Below are positions 1 through 7,691 of a DNA stretch of 64,000 nt, one piece after another. Made by a program: the position numbers and the translations under genes. This DNA comes from Croceivirga sp. (GTDB lineage: Bacteria; Bacteroidota; Bacteroidia; Flavobacteriales; Flavobacteriaceae): NCBI GenBank assembly GCA_028284285.1, contig JANQSA010000056.1, positions 62,001 through 126,000 of the forward strand. The letters run 5' to 3'. How positions within the stretch are numbered: position 1 is the first letter of the stretch; every line of letters starts with the position of its first letter. The notes under the pieces are model-generated. The model was not told the DNA's origin. It saw only the letters and a program-made list of their open reading frames with translations, and searched no databases.

Positions 1-52
1 GTATGGCTACATCGCCTTCCAACAACCAATCTACAATTTCATTTTGATTCAT
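1..52 (-). CDS. Unidentified protein, N-terminal fragment cut by the window edge
   Basis: An ATG on the minus strand at 52-50 opens a frame that runs off the window. The 17 visible residues begin MNQNEIVDWLLEGDVAI. This resembles the beginning of squalene-cyclase-like/prenyltransferase-repeat proteins that start with a WLLEGD segment, but the fragment is too short to assign. It is the next gene downstream of the universal stress protein ending at 127, with about 75 bp between them in which I see no clear terminator. Confidence 0.5.
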   Translation of the reverse strand, partial: MNQNEIVDWLLEGDVAI

Positions 53-126
53 CTTCCCAACTATTTGTTACAATAAAATAAAGGCCAACCAGAATTCCAC
101 TTTAATCTAACAAATACCACGAAAAC

Positions 127-969
127 TTAAAAAAACCTTTCGTTAAAAGTTAGCAAAGGAACTTTGCCATAGGATTCCATTTTTTTGACCAGGTTCCTGT
201 GGAATAGTTTTTTCGCTACCCCTTTCTTTTCTCTTTCCAGCATGACCACGAGGTCGGCGTTTACAATAGCCATATATGCGGTAAGGCTATCAAAGATGTC
301 AACCGATAACAATACCTCTGTTTCTATTGGATCATAATGGATACTCTTTCTTAGTAATTCCTTAAACCCCTCAAATCTGATTTCACCGGCATATTCTTTT
401 TCCGTTGAGATATGGACTAGGTTGATCCTGGCCTGCATAGGCCTGGCCAGTTCAACAACGTTTTTAATGGCCTTAATATCTTCCTTTTCAAAATCCGTAG
501 CATATACAATGGTCTTAATTGGGGTTGGAACCTCCTCTTTAGGAACACACAATACCGGGCAGGAAGCTTCACCAATGAGTTGCCTTGTGGTACTTCCCAT
601 AAATAACTTCTTAAGATTGCTCCAGCCTTTCATCCCTACGACAACCAACTCTGCTTTGATCTCATTGATTTTCCCAACAATTCCCTTAACGGCAGACCTG
701 TTTTCAACAGCGGTTAATGTTAAGTTTTCTGAGGCTCTATCAAGCCCAATATGTGCCCTGCAATAGTTTTCCAATTTGGTCTTTTGCTCTTCAAAAGCCT
801 GTGTTATCCAATGAGGAGAGGGAGAATTTTTTCGTTTGGATATAATAGGATCATCAAAAACGTGCAACAGGTATAATTCAGCATTCCAAATTTGAGTAAC
901 AAAATACGCATACTTCAATGCGGCAATCGCATTGTCTGAAAAATCGGTTGCGTGTAGTATTTTTTTCAA
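127..969 (-). CDS. Universal stress protein, two Usp domains (start moved to TTG 969)
   Basis: Tandem UspA-family protein of 280 aa. The first domain carries the nucleotide-binding signature G-2x-G-9x-G-S at about residues 112-126 (GMKG...GST); the second domain lacks it. The open frame extends upstream to 1059, but an FNR-type box (1020-1031) and its -7 element (996-989) lie inside that extension, so transcription should start near 984. The first usable codon after it is TTG at 969, which gives MKKILHATDFS, the normal Usp N-terminus, with AAGGA 8 nt upstream. The C-terminus (VVMLEREKKG...PLLTFN) groups it with the proteins at 45597 and 46620 rather than with the 7.7-14.6 kb array. Likely a cytosolic, ATP-binding stress/energy-limitation protein. 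Confidence 0.9.
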   Translation of the reverse strand: MKKILHATDFSDNAIAALKYAYFVTQIWNAELYLLHVFDDPIISKRKNSPSPHWITQAFEEQKTKLENYCRAHIGLDRASENLTLTAVENRSAVKGIVGKINEIKAELVVVGMKGWSNLKKLFMGSTTRQLIGEASCPVLCVPKEEVPTPIKTIVYATDFEKEDIKAIKNVVELARPMQARINLVHISTEKEYAGEIRFEGFKELLRKSIHYDPIETEVLLSVDIFDSLTAYMAIVNADLVVMLEREKKGVAKKLFHRNLVKKMESYGKVPLLTFNERFF

Positions 970-988
970 TTTTGAATCCTTGATCTTA

Positions 989-1031
989 CTAAGGTAAAAC
1001 CGGCTTCTCCTTTCTAAAATGATACTGATCA
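989..1031 (-). promoter_or_regulatory. FNR/FixK-type box and -7 element for the 127-969 Usp gene
   Basis: Palindrome TGATactgATCA at 1020-1031, followed on the minus strand by TAccTTAG at 996-989. The distance from palindrome centre to the T of the -7 element is 29.5 bp. Predicted transcription start is about 984. The site decides the start codon of the gene below it. Confidence 0.7.
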
Positions 1032-1139
1032 TATAACTACGGCTAAAACCCTGTTTCAATGGGGTATTCGGAGAATAGGACCAAACTGGAAAACTTTACC
1101 GTTGCTGTCAGGATGTACTAGAACTGGAGGTACTGTCTA

Positions 1140-2210
1140 TCAACCAAATTCGGCAATTTGCCTTAGGCTATTGAGATCAAGTAATATCAGCCTTTTTTTT
1201 GTTCCCAATCCTACACAGCCCAGTTGTTTGAATTCGGAGAGCGTACGAATTGCTGTTTCTGTTGCGGTACCGATCATGGCGGCAAAGTCTTCTCTTGGAA
1301 TGTCCACGCCCTGATGTTCGGAGTCTTCCATTAAGCCTTTTTCATGCAGTTCTAACAAGGCTTTGGCTGCACGTCGTTTAACTGAAGAGAAAGCCATATC
1401 TATTAACTGCTCCTGTACATGGATCAGATCATTAGAAATTAAGTTTAAAAACTTGTTAGAGACTACTTTGTTTCCATACACCAGGGTAATAAAGTCTTTC
1501 TTGGGAATACAAAGGGCTTCGGTATCTTCCAGGACGGTTGCCGTTTCCAGATACGTTCCCGAACGGTTTAACAAGGAAGTTTGCCCCAGAAAGTCTCCTT
1601 TCTTATGCATTCCCGTAATCAGTTCTTTTCCGGACTCGGTCATTTTAAAGGTTTTTACATTACCTTTTTGAATAAAATACAGGGAATGCGCAGGATCTGC
1701 TTCTCTAAATACTTCTGCTCCGGCTTCAAACTTTTTAATCTTGTGATTCCTGGCAAGCAGCTCCATACCAAAATATTCTGAAGCTTTTTTAAAAAAGGTG
1801 TTGATATCGCCTATGTTTTTGGAGAATTTCTGTTTTAAAAACTCATTTTTACGTAAGCGAATGTCCAATGCGTCCAACAATTCCTGCTCATCAAAGGGTT
1901 TGATCAGGTAATCATCTGCGCCAAGAGACATAGCCGTTCTCATATCTTTTCTTTCGCTTTTTGCAGTTAAAAAGATAAAGGGAATACCAGCAGTATCGGG
2001 ATCTTGATTTAGTGTCTCCAGGACCGCATATCCATCCATTTCTGGCATCATAATATCGCTTATGATAATATCCGGCTTAAAGGTTTTGGCTTTTGATATC
2101 CCAATTTTTCCATTTTCGGCGGTAGCAACTTTATAATTCGCGAATTCTAAAATGGTTGCTGTATTTTCAAGGACATCCTGGTCATCTTCGATCAAAAGTA
2201 TCTTTTTCAT
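1140..2210 (-). CDS. Response regulator fused to a Crp/Fnr-type transcription factor
   Basis: 356 aa. Residues 1-122 form a CheY-like receiver with the acidic pair ED-D near residues 8-10, phospho-acceptor D52 (SDIMMPEMDG), a TAK motif and the KPF lysine. Residues about 150-265 form a cyclic-nucleotide-binding-type beta roll with no FNR iron-sulfur cysteine cluster. The C-terminus is a Crp-type winged helix whose recognition helix has E318 and R322, the pair used by FNR and CRP to read the TGA half-site. A phosphorylation-controlled DNA-binding protein is therefore expected, a good candidate to bind the TGAY-N4-RTCA boxes of this island. It is a paralogue of the protein at 14662. It stands alone; I see no box in front of it, only CAacTTTG at 2237-2230 as a possible -7 element. 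Confidence 0.9.
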   Translation of the reverse strand: MKKILLIEDDQDVLENTATILEFANYKVATAENGKIGISKAKTFKPDIIISDIMMPEMDGYAVLETLNQDPDTAGIPFIFLTAKSERKDMRTAMSLGADDYLIKPFDEQELLDALDIRLRKNEFLKQKFSKNIGDINTFFKKASEYFGMELLARNHKIKKFEAGAEVFREADPAHSLYFIQKGNVKTFKMTESGKELITGMHKKGDFLGQTSLLNRSGTYLETATVLEDTEALCIPKKDFITLVYGNKVVSNKFLNLISNDLIHVQEQLIDMAFSSVKRRAAKALLELHEKGLMEDSEHQGVDIPREDFAAMIGTATETAIRTLSEFKQLGCVGLGTKKRLILLDLNSLRQIAEFG

Positions 2211-2351
2211 CCTGGTGGTTTAATAAGTGCAAAGTTGCCGTATTCCTTTTCCTTGTCTATTTCCCGGAAAACTGGAAATACCTCCTTACCTGAATATTGG
2301 GGTAATTTTAGTTTATGGGCAAGAAGGTATTTCTGATCGAAAAGGTTAACG

Positions 2352-2819
2352 CTAGTCTATTTCGATCACTTTGGCCTTTTGCTTTTTAAGGGCTTCATTT
2401 TTCGCGAGCTTAAAGCTGAGAATACCATCTTCGTAATGTGCTTTGATCTCTTCTTCTTTTACATTTTCAGGAAGTTGCAAAGCACGTTGGAAAGCATTAT
2501 AGCTAAACTCTCTTCTGGTGTAGTTCTCCTCTTTTTCCTCTTCTGAAGTGGATTTTTTGCCGGAAACATTAAGACATCCGTTTTCAATGGTAACTTCAAA
2601 GTCGTTTTTGGAAAATCCCGGCGCGGCTAATTCAATTTGAAAATCATCTTCAGTTTCCTTGATATTCAATGCAGGTGCTACCGTTTTTCCCGTCCAAAAG
2701 CGTGTTTTTTCGAAATCATCATCCCAAAAGCGAGGGTCAAAAAAATCATCCGCATCAAAGAAATCTGATCGGACCAGGTCTCCAAAGGGTCTTTTCCTTT
2801 TAAATCTTACTAGTGACAT
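2352..2819 (-). CDS. Small heat-shock protein, Hsp20/alpha-crystallin family
   Basis: 155 aa, typical family length. An acidic, aromatic N-terminal arm (SDFFDADDFFDPRFWDDDF) precedes the alpha-crystallin domain from about residue 48, with the conserved A-PGF segment and the terminal G-L-F strand (DGILSFKLAK). The C-terminus ends in VIEID, an I-x-I motif that docks neighbouring subunits. It should be an ATP-independent holdase that traps unfolding proteins in the cytoplasm. It is divergent from the cardiolipin synthase gene, each with its own FNR-type box, which places both in the Usp regulon. Hsp20 plus several Usp genes under one dormancy or hypoxia control recalls the mycobacterial DosR set; that comparison is mine. 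Confidence 0.95.
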   Translation of the reverse strand: MSLVRFKRKRPFGDLVRSDFFDADDFFDPRFWDDDFEKTRFWTGKTVAPALNIKETEDDFQIELAAPGFSKNDFEVTIENGCLNVSGKKSTSEEEKEENYTRREFSYNAFQRALQLPENVKEEEIKAHYEDGILSFKLAKNEALKKQKAKVIEID

Positions 2820-2859
2820 AATTGTTGTTTTTTGATTACACTTAATTTACTGCCTCATC

Positions 2860-2902
2860 CTAAAATAAAAACTACATAAGGTTTTGGAAATGATGTGGAT
2901 CA
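2860..2902 (-). promoter_or_regulatory. FNR/FixK-type box and -7 element for hsp20
   Basis: TGATgtggATCA at 2891-2902 and TAttTTAG at 2867-2860 on the minus strand, spaced 29.5 bp centre to T. Predicted start of transcription is about 2855, giving a 36-nt leader. Confidence 0.75.
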
Positions 2903-2931
2903 GTACGCGTAAAACTGCTGGTATCTTATTT

Positions 2932-2974
2932 TGACCAGGATCATTTTTGTACCGTCAATTTTACCCTAGCTTTA
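2932..2974 (+). promoter_or_regulatory. FNR/FixK-type box and -7 element for cardiolipin synthase
   Basis: TGACcaggATCA at 2932-2943 and TAgcTTTA at 2967-2974, spaced 29.5 bp centre to T. The divergent hsp20 gene has a separate box 41 bp away, so each direction has its own activator site. Confidence 0.75.
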
Positions 2975-2998
2975 TAATCCTCCGGGTTAAAATTCTTT

Positions 2999-4402
2999 AT
3001 GCTGCTTGTTATACTTATAGTAGTTTATTTGCTTATTGCAGTATCAATGATAATAAGTCTGCTGTTGTATGGGGTGCGTCCCAGCAAGACTTTGGCTTGG
3101 CTGTTAGCCATTTTTACCATTCCCATAGGAGGGGTGCTATTATATCTTTTACTAGGGAGAAACCGACGAAAAAACAAGCTGTTTGTGCTAAAAAAGGAGT
3201 TCTTAGACGCCTTTTCGCAGGTGAAAACTTCTCCAGGGAACATTTCAAAGACAAACGAGAAGATTGCCAAATTAATAAGGCATACAACAAAATGTCCTGT
3301 GACATCGAACAATGACCTTTCCATACTTTATGATGGAAAGGAGACTTTTGAATCCATTTTTGGTGCCCTTGAAGAAGCCCGGGACCATATTCATATTCAG
3401 TATTACATTTTTGAAGAAGGAGCGCTAGCCCAAAGGTTATTACACCTTTTTGAACGGAAAGTGAAGGAAAATGTCACTGTCCGGTTGTTGTATGACGGTG
3501 TGGGAAGTTATTCCTTAAGCCGGTCTTATATCAAGAGGTTAAAGCAGGCCGGGGTGGCTGTGGAGCAGTTTCTTCCTTTTCGGTTCAGCAAGTTTTTGGC
3601 CTCTCTCAACTATAGGAACCATAGAAAAATCATTGTCGTGGATAACCGCATAGGGTTCACCGGAGGGATTAATATATCGGATAAATATCTTAAAGGAGAT
3701 CCCTCTTTGGGAAAGTGGCACGATACCCATTTAAAAATTACCGGGGAAGCCACCCGCTTTTTAAACAGGACCTTCCTTTCTGACTGGTATCTGGCCAGTG
3801 GGCAAAAAGTACAAACCAACGTTTCCTTTTTTGCACAAGACGAGAACCACGGGAAAACCTTGGTCCAGATTGTTCCCAGTGGTCCTGATGATGATTTTGC
3901 GTTTATTGAACAGGTCTACTTTTCAATGATCAATCAGGCTAAAGACTACGTCTATATTACCAATCCGTATATTATACCCAACCCCTCAATTTTAAAAAGT
4001 TTACAGACCGCTGCTTTAAGTGGGGTGGATGTAAGATTACTATTGTCTTCCTCAACGGATAGTAAAGTGGTGGATTGGTGTGTGAGATCCTACTTTGAAG
4101 CCTATCTGAAGGCGGGTATCAAAGTATATCTTCATCCAGACGGTTTTTTACACAGCAAAACAGTAGTAAGTGATGATCAGTTGACAAGCATAGGAACTGC
4201 TAATCTGGATGACAGAAGTCTGCAACAAAATTATGAGGTAAACGCAATTATTTATAATGCCGAAATAAGTAAAAAGCTTAAAGCTGATTTTTTAAGAGAT
4301 TGTTCAAGGTCTATTCCATTGGACTATGAACAACATCAAAAAAGAAGTTGGTCCACCAGGATAGTTGAAGGAACCGCTAAGCTTTTAAGTCCATTGTTAT
4401 AA
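2999..4402 (+). CDS. cls: Cardiolipin synthase (phospholipase D family)
   Basis: 467 aa with two N-terminal membrane helices (about residues 1-24 and 33-50) and two phospholipase D HKD motifs: H-x-K-x4-D at about residues 207-214 (HRKIIVVD, followed by GG) and at about 384 (HSKTVVSD, followed by the GTANLDDRS block). This is the ClsA/ClsB layout: two phosphatidylglycerol molecules are joined to make cardiolipin and glycerol at the inner membrane. Its FNR-type promoter suggests membrane remodelling belongs to the same stress response as the Usp genes. The stop codon overlaps the convergent dehydrogenase gene by 6 bp. Confidence 0.93.
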   Translation: MLLVILIVVYLLIAVSMIISLLLYGVRPSKTLAWLLAIFTIPIGGVLLYLLLGRNRRKNKLFVLKKEFLDAFSQVKTSPGNISKTNEKIAKLIRHTTKCPVTSNNDLSILYDGKETFESIFGALEEARDHIHIQYYIFEEGALAQRLLHLFERKVKENVTVRLLYDGVGSYSLSRSYIKRLKQAGVAVEQFLPFRFSKFLASLNYRNHRKIIVVDNRIGFTGGINISDKYLKGDPSLGKWHDTHLKITGEATRFLNRTFLSDWYLASGQKVQTNVSFFAQDENHGKTLVQIVPSGPDDDFAFIEQVYFSMINQAKDYVYITNPYIIPNPSILKSLQTAALSGVDVRLLLSSSTDSKVVDWCVRSYFEAYLKAGIKVYLHPDGFLHSKTVVSDDQLTSIGTANLDDRSLQQNYEVNAIIYNAEISKKLKADFLRDCSRSIPLDYEQHQKRSWSTRIVEGTAKLLSPLL

Positions 4403-5404
4403 TAGAAGGCTTTCATAGTCCAATTCATTTTTACAGCTTCTGTTTTCTTCCCAGCAATCCAAATTATATATCGTAGTTTCGGCGACGCTTTTTTGGGCTT
4501 CTTGGGTAACGAATGCCTGGTGGGGGGTTAGCAGCACATTGGGCAAAGCAATCAATGCCTTAAGTTGTTCGTCTTCAATACCGGTTATGCTGTTATCCTT
4601 AAAGAAAATTCCTTTTTCTGTTTCGTAAACGTCAGTCGCGTACCCCGCTATTTTGCCACTTTTCAGGACTTTAATTAGATCTTTTGTGTGTACAATTGCA
4701 CCCCTGGCCGTGTTTACCAGGACAACCTGCTCTTTCATTAGTTCGAACAAAGACATGTTAAACATGTGGTGGGTATCATGGGTCAAAGGAACATTAATAC
4801 TGATAATATCCGATTTTTTGCATAGCTCTTTTAAACCCACATATTCCAGATCATATTGGTTTTCCAGGAAATGGTTATGTGCCAAATCGCATGCAAGAAT
4901 ATTGCAGCCAAATGCGTGGAACAATTTCACCAAAATAGAACCTATCCTGCCCGTACCTACTACCCCCACGGTTTTCCCGTATACATTAGATCCCATAAGA
5001 TCATTCAGGAGGAAATTATAGTGCTGTACCTGGGTGTGGGCTCTGATTAACTTTCGGTTCAATGCTAACAGTAAACAAATAGTATGCTCAGCAATGTCGT
5101 GAGGGGAATAATCGGGAGCATTGGCGACTCTGAGGCCAATGCGTTTGGCGGACTCGATGCTTACATTGTTATAACCGGCGGATCGTAGCGTGATATATTG
5201 CACCCCCAGTTCCTTGAGTATTTCAAGAACCACCATGGAGGCATCGTCCCCGGAGAAAATGGAAATGGCATCATGACCTGCAGCCAAAGTGGCTGTGGTA
5301 CTATCCAGGGCATCGGTAACATAGGTGATCCTGTGTTTGTTTCTATTGGCTTTTTTTAGATTTTCAAGCTCAAATTCTTTGGTGCTATAGACCAGTAGCT
5401 TCAT
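4397..5404 (-). CDS. ldhA: D-lactate dehydrogenase (D-2-hydroxyacid dehydrogenase family)
   Basis: 335 aa from the ATG at 5404; the longer frame to 5449 would push the start deep into the upstream gene. It has the NAD-binding loop GVVGTGRIGS, the catalytic Arg in NTARGAIV, the Glu in DVYETE and the catalytic His in LTPHQAF, all in family order, with the TDVYETEKGIFF region typical of fermentative LdhA. It reduces pyruvate to D-lactate and regenerates NAD+ when respiration is limited, which fits the island. The start overlaps the end of the lipoprotein gene by 20 bp, so the two are probably cotranscribed. No FNR-type box was found upstream of the pair. Confidence 0.9.
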   Translation of the reverse strand: MKLLVYSTKEFELENLKKANRNKHRITYVTDALDSTTATLAAGHDAISIFSGDDASMVVLEILKELGVQYITLRSAGYNNVSIESAKRIGLRVANAPDYSPHDIAEHTICLLLALNRKLIRAHTQVQHYNFLLNDLMGSNVYGKTVGVVGTGRIGSILVKLFHAFGCNILACDLAHNHFLENQYDLEYVGLKELCKKSDIISINVPLTHDTHHMFNMSLFELMKEQVVLVNTARGAIVHTKDLIKVLKSGKIAGYATDVYETEKGIFFKDNSITGIEDEQLKALIALPNVLLTPHQAFVTQEAQKSVAETTIYNLDCWEENRSCKNELDYESLLL

Positions 5405-6041
5405 TTTCCCATACTTTGTGAAAGATAATGTCTTGTTCTTCCAGTGCAAAGACCACTAGCTTTATATAGTCCTTTATGCTTTTGTCCATATTTTTAGGGT
5501 CCATTACATCTATATTCCCCCGCCAGATCAGTTCGCGTTCTTTTCCCACACAAATACAGTATAAGGAGGTTTCGGCCTGGTAAATAGTAAACTCGTCATA
5601 ATAGCCTTCCTCGTAATAAATAGGCTGGTGTTCCAAATAATCATCCCTAAAAGTGTTGATAAAACGATCAACATCTGACATTCGTTTTCGAAAAGTGGTC
5701 CTGTTTTCAGAACCAACTACCTTGGTAAATAGAATAGCATCAAAACCCTTATCCAACAATTGTTGTTCTACCTCGGAAAGTTCTTCTTCCGATTTTTCTG
5801 AGGAGGTGAATGCTACATCGAACAGATCAATGCTCCTAAAAGATTCCACTTTCCTTTTGGTAAACTCTTTTTGGAGTTTGGTTTCAAACTTTTCCCGGAC
5901 CTCCTCATTTGGAGTCATGCCCACAATGAGGACTTTACTGGCATCAAATATGACAATATCGGGGTTTTTCCAGTTGGTTACCAAGCTAGTTGAGGAACAA
6001 CCGGCTAAAACCAACACCGCTAGAATACTACTTTTTCTCAT
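5385..6041 (-). CDS. Putative lipoprotein of unknown function
   Basis: 218 aa. A short N-terminal signal ends in a lipobox (LVLAGC, Cys at residue 15), so the protein should be lipid-anchored and periplasm-facing or outer-membrane. The visible body (TNWKNPDIVIFDASKVLIVGMTP) resembles the DUF4136-like or CsgG-like small lipoproteins of Bacteroidota that begin with a TNWKNP stretch, but I cannot assign a function. Charged and acidic in the middle (SSEKSEEELSEVEQQL). Probably the first gene of a two-gene unit with ldhA. Confidence 0.8.
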   Translation of the reverse strand: MRKSSILAVLVLAGCSSTSLVTNWKNPDIVIFDASKVLIVGMTPNEEVREKFETKLQKEFTKRKVESFRSIDLFDVAFTSSEKSEEELSEVEQQLLDKGFDAILFTKVVGSENRTTFRKRMSDVDRFINTFRDDYLEHQPIYYEEGYYDEFTIYQAETSLYCICVGKERELIWRGNIDVMDPKNMDKSIKDYIKLVVFALEEQDIIFHKVWENEATGL

Positions 6042-6091
6042 AGGACATTGAATAAAACAGGGGGCAAAGGTTCCGTGTCACCCTTGCAACG

Positions 6092-6535
6092 TTAAGTTAG
6101 TAATCTTTTTTGTCTTCTCTTTTTCATAATAGAAGAAATAATTTTGAAGATCCTGGTTTTTGAAGCACGGTAGGCTTCAAAATAATCCAGTACTTCCTGG
6201 GAAAGGTCCGCATGGGTTTCCAAATAGGCACTTTCCATCTTTAATTGATCCACATCATCCACCATAATTTGCAATTGATTTTCATGCAGTTGTACCCTCC
6301 TAAGCAATGTCTTTAGCTTCTTTTCCAGTGTATCAATTTTGGCGATAACCGGTTTAACTTTTCTAAACACTTTAGGGTCTACAAGATCCAGGGTGTTTTC
6401 TTTGACTAGGTTGTTCAAAAACCGCTGTTCATCCCCGGCAAAATGTAATATTGAAATCCAGCGTAACGATTCATGATGCAATTCTTCTGCGCTTAACCAT
6501 TCTACGTATTTTCTTTTTTGATTCTTAGTGTTCAT
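6092..6535 (-). CDS. Small alpha-helical coiled-coil protein, paralogue of the 6701 gene
   Basis: 147 aa from ATG 6535 (the frame stays open to 6583, but MNTKNQKRKYVEWL at 6535 starts the part shared with the paralogue). Mostly helical with long heptad-like stretches (VIAKIDTLEKKLKTLL; LQIMVDDVDQLKM). It aligns with the neighbour at 6701 over most of its length: W-x-S-x-I-x-F near the start, a central coiled coil, then YFEAYRASK...SIMKKRR against YFEDYRNLK...SILKRRK at the end. No known family recognised. Cytosolic, probably oligomeric. No FNR-type box directly upstream; it may be read through from the 6701 gene. Confidence 0.75.
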   Translation of the reverse strand: MNTKNQKRKYVEWLSAEELHHESLRWISILHFAGDEQRFLNNLVKENTLDLVDPKVFRKVKPVIAKIDTLEKKLKTLLRRVQLHENQLQIMVDDVDQLKMESAYLETHADLSQEVLDYFEAYRASKTRIFKIISSIMKKRRQKRLLT

Positions 6536-6700
6536 GACTTTTAGATTTCTGAGACCGTCAAATTTTAAATCGCTCTGTGCCAAAGTAGTCTAAGGCTACC
6601 GGTAGGATAAGCGGGAATGTTCTGTTTTATGTCCGGGAGGAACATCAAGTGCAATCCAATTTGGAAGCATTCATCAGGGAACGAAAGGGCATTCATCGAT

Positions 6701-7102
6701 TTAAGGTTTTCTCCGCTTTAAGATTGATCCCGCATAAGCATAGACTGCCGATTTTAGATTGCGATAATCTTCAAAATACCGGGTTAATCTATTCTGGAGT
6801 TCAACATGTTTCTTGTAACAGGCAGTATCACGAACCTCCGAAGTACATTCCATAATTCCGCCAATAGTATTCTCATGTTTTGTGATTAAACCTTTGAGCT
6901 TTTTTTTATCCTTTTTAGAAGCATCCAATTCTGCTTTAAACTTTTCCAATCGTTCAAACAGGTTGGGCGTTCTGGGTTCAAAGACATAAGAGTGCAATAA
7001 CTTGTCCATAAAGTGCATTTCGTCTTCAATAAAATAGATATGAGACCGCCATTCCTGTAGTTCCAGGTGCAACTCCTGAACTCTTTTTTCCTGTGTTGCC
7101 AC
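6701..7102 (-). CDS. Small alpha-helical coiled-coil protein, FNR-box controlled
   Basis: 133 aa, GTG start at 7102 preceded by a predicted transcription start at about 7122. Helical throughout: WRSHIYFIEDEMHFMDKLL, a lysine-rich coiled coil (KKDKKKLKGLI), then a C-terminal basic helix ending KRRKP. The family is unknown to me. It is a diverged tandem duplicate of the 6092 gene. The box at 7158-7169 puts it in the same regulon as the Usp genes, so it is likely a stress protein of low-energy conditions. Confidence 0.8.
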   Translation of the reverse strand: MATQEKRVQELHLELQEWRSHIYFIEDEMHFMDKLLHSYVFEPRTPNLFERLEKFKAELDASKKDKKKLKGLITKHENTIGGIMECTSEVRDTACYKKHVELQNRLTRYFEDYRNLKSAVYAYAGSILKRRKP

Positions 7103-7126
7103 TAGTATTCTTTTTTTGATCAGTTT

Positions 7127-7169
7127 TTAATGTACATAGTTGGCTGGGGATACAAAATGATATAGATCA
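7127..7169 (-). promoter_or_regulatory. FNR/FixK-type box and -7-like element for the 6701 gene
   Basis: TGATatagATCA at 7158-7169, flanked by A/T as in the FNR consensus, and TAcaTTAA at 7134-7127 on the minus strand; centre to T is 29.5 bp. The -7 element is weak. Confidence 0.65.
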
Positions 7170-7275
7170 ATTTCTCCATTTTGCCACCAGGCCTCTACGC
7201 CTGTAACCAATAGGGTTTAGTTTTACTATCCAGGAGATTCTAAAAGGAGCAGTTCGTTGTTGTTATTAACAGAAA

Positions 7276-7680
7276 TCATAAGTTCAATGCTTGTCTTACC
7301 AAAGCCTTGATTTGATTATGGGTCATGCTGTCTGCCCTGTCTATTTTTTTCACCTTTTGTGCCAGGTTAGGATGATTTTCCTCCAACATTTTATAAAATT
7401 TTTCCGGAGTTTGGGCGGGTCCAAAGATGACCAATTCATCCCCCTTTTTTACGGTTTGTACGATATTTTCAAAATAACGCTTTAATTGGTGCCTCTCCCG
7501 TTCAAGGTATTTGCTGTCTTGTACCACATCTTGTGGTCCCCATCTGGTTTTGGAACGCGACCCTCCCCTGGGATTAAAGAATTCCATTTCCGAGGGAACC
7601 GTCACAAAGCTTTCCTTTCCATTGTCTACTATAAAACAATACGCCTTTTCTTTATCTAACCATATTCCTACGCATTTCAT
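7276..7680 (-). CDS. eRF1-domain-3/baeRF-like small protein
   Basis: 134 aa. Starts MKCVGIWLDKEKAYCFIV, a beta-hairpin typical of bacterial proteins related to archaeal/eukaryotic release factor domain 3. The C-terminal half (DELVIFGPAQTPEKFYKML followed by KIDRADSMTHNQIKALVR) fits the alpha/beta L30e-like fold of that group, some of which act in ribosome rescue or hibernation. I base this on general resemblance only. It begins 11 bp downstream of the Usp gene at 7692, so it is cotranscribed with it from the box at 8593. Confidence 0.6.
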   Translation of the reverse strand: MKCVGIWLDKEKAYCFIVDNGKESFVTVPSEMEFFNPRGGSRSKTRWGPQDVVQDSKYLERERHQLKRYFENIVQTVKKGDELVIFGPAQTPEKFYKMLEENHPNLAQKVKKIDRADSMTHNQIKALVRQALNL

Positions 7681-7691
7681 TGGTCTAGCTT

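Noticed and set aside
2251-2275. TTTCC-c-GGAAA palindrome upstream of the 1140 regulator as a regulon box
   Set aside because: Sequence unlike both box types and the centre is about 1.5 bp off the 29.5-bp geometry relative to CAacTTTG.
2947-3315. 122-aa plus-strand frame over the start of cls
   Set aside because: Out-of-frame shadow; the cls frame has both HKD motifs and membrane helices.
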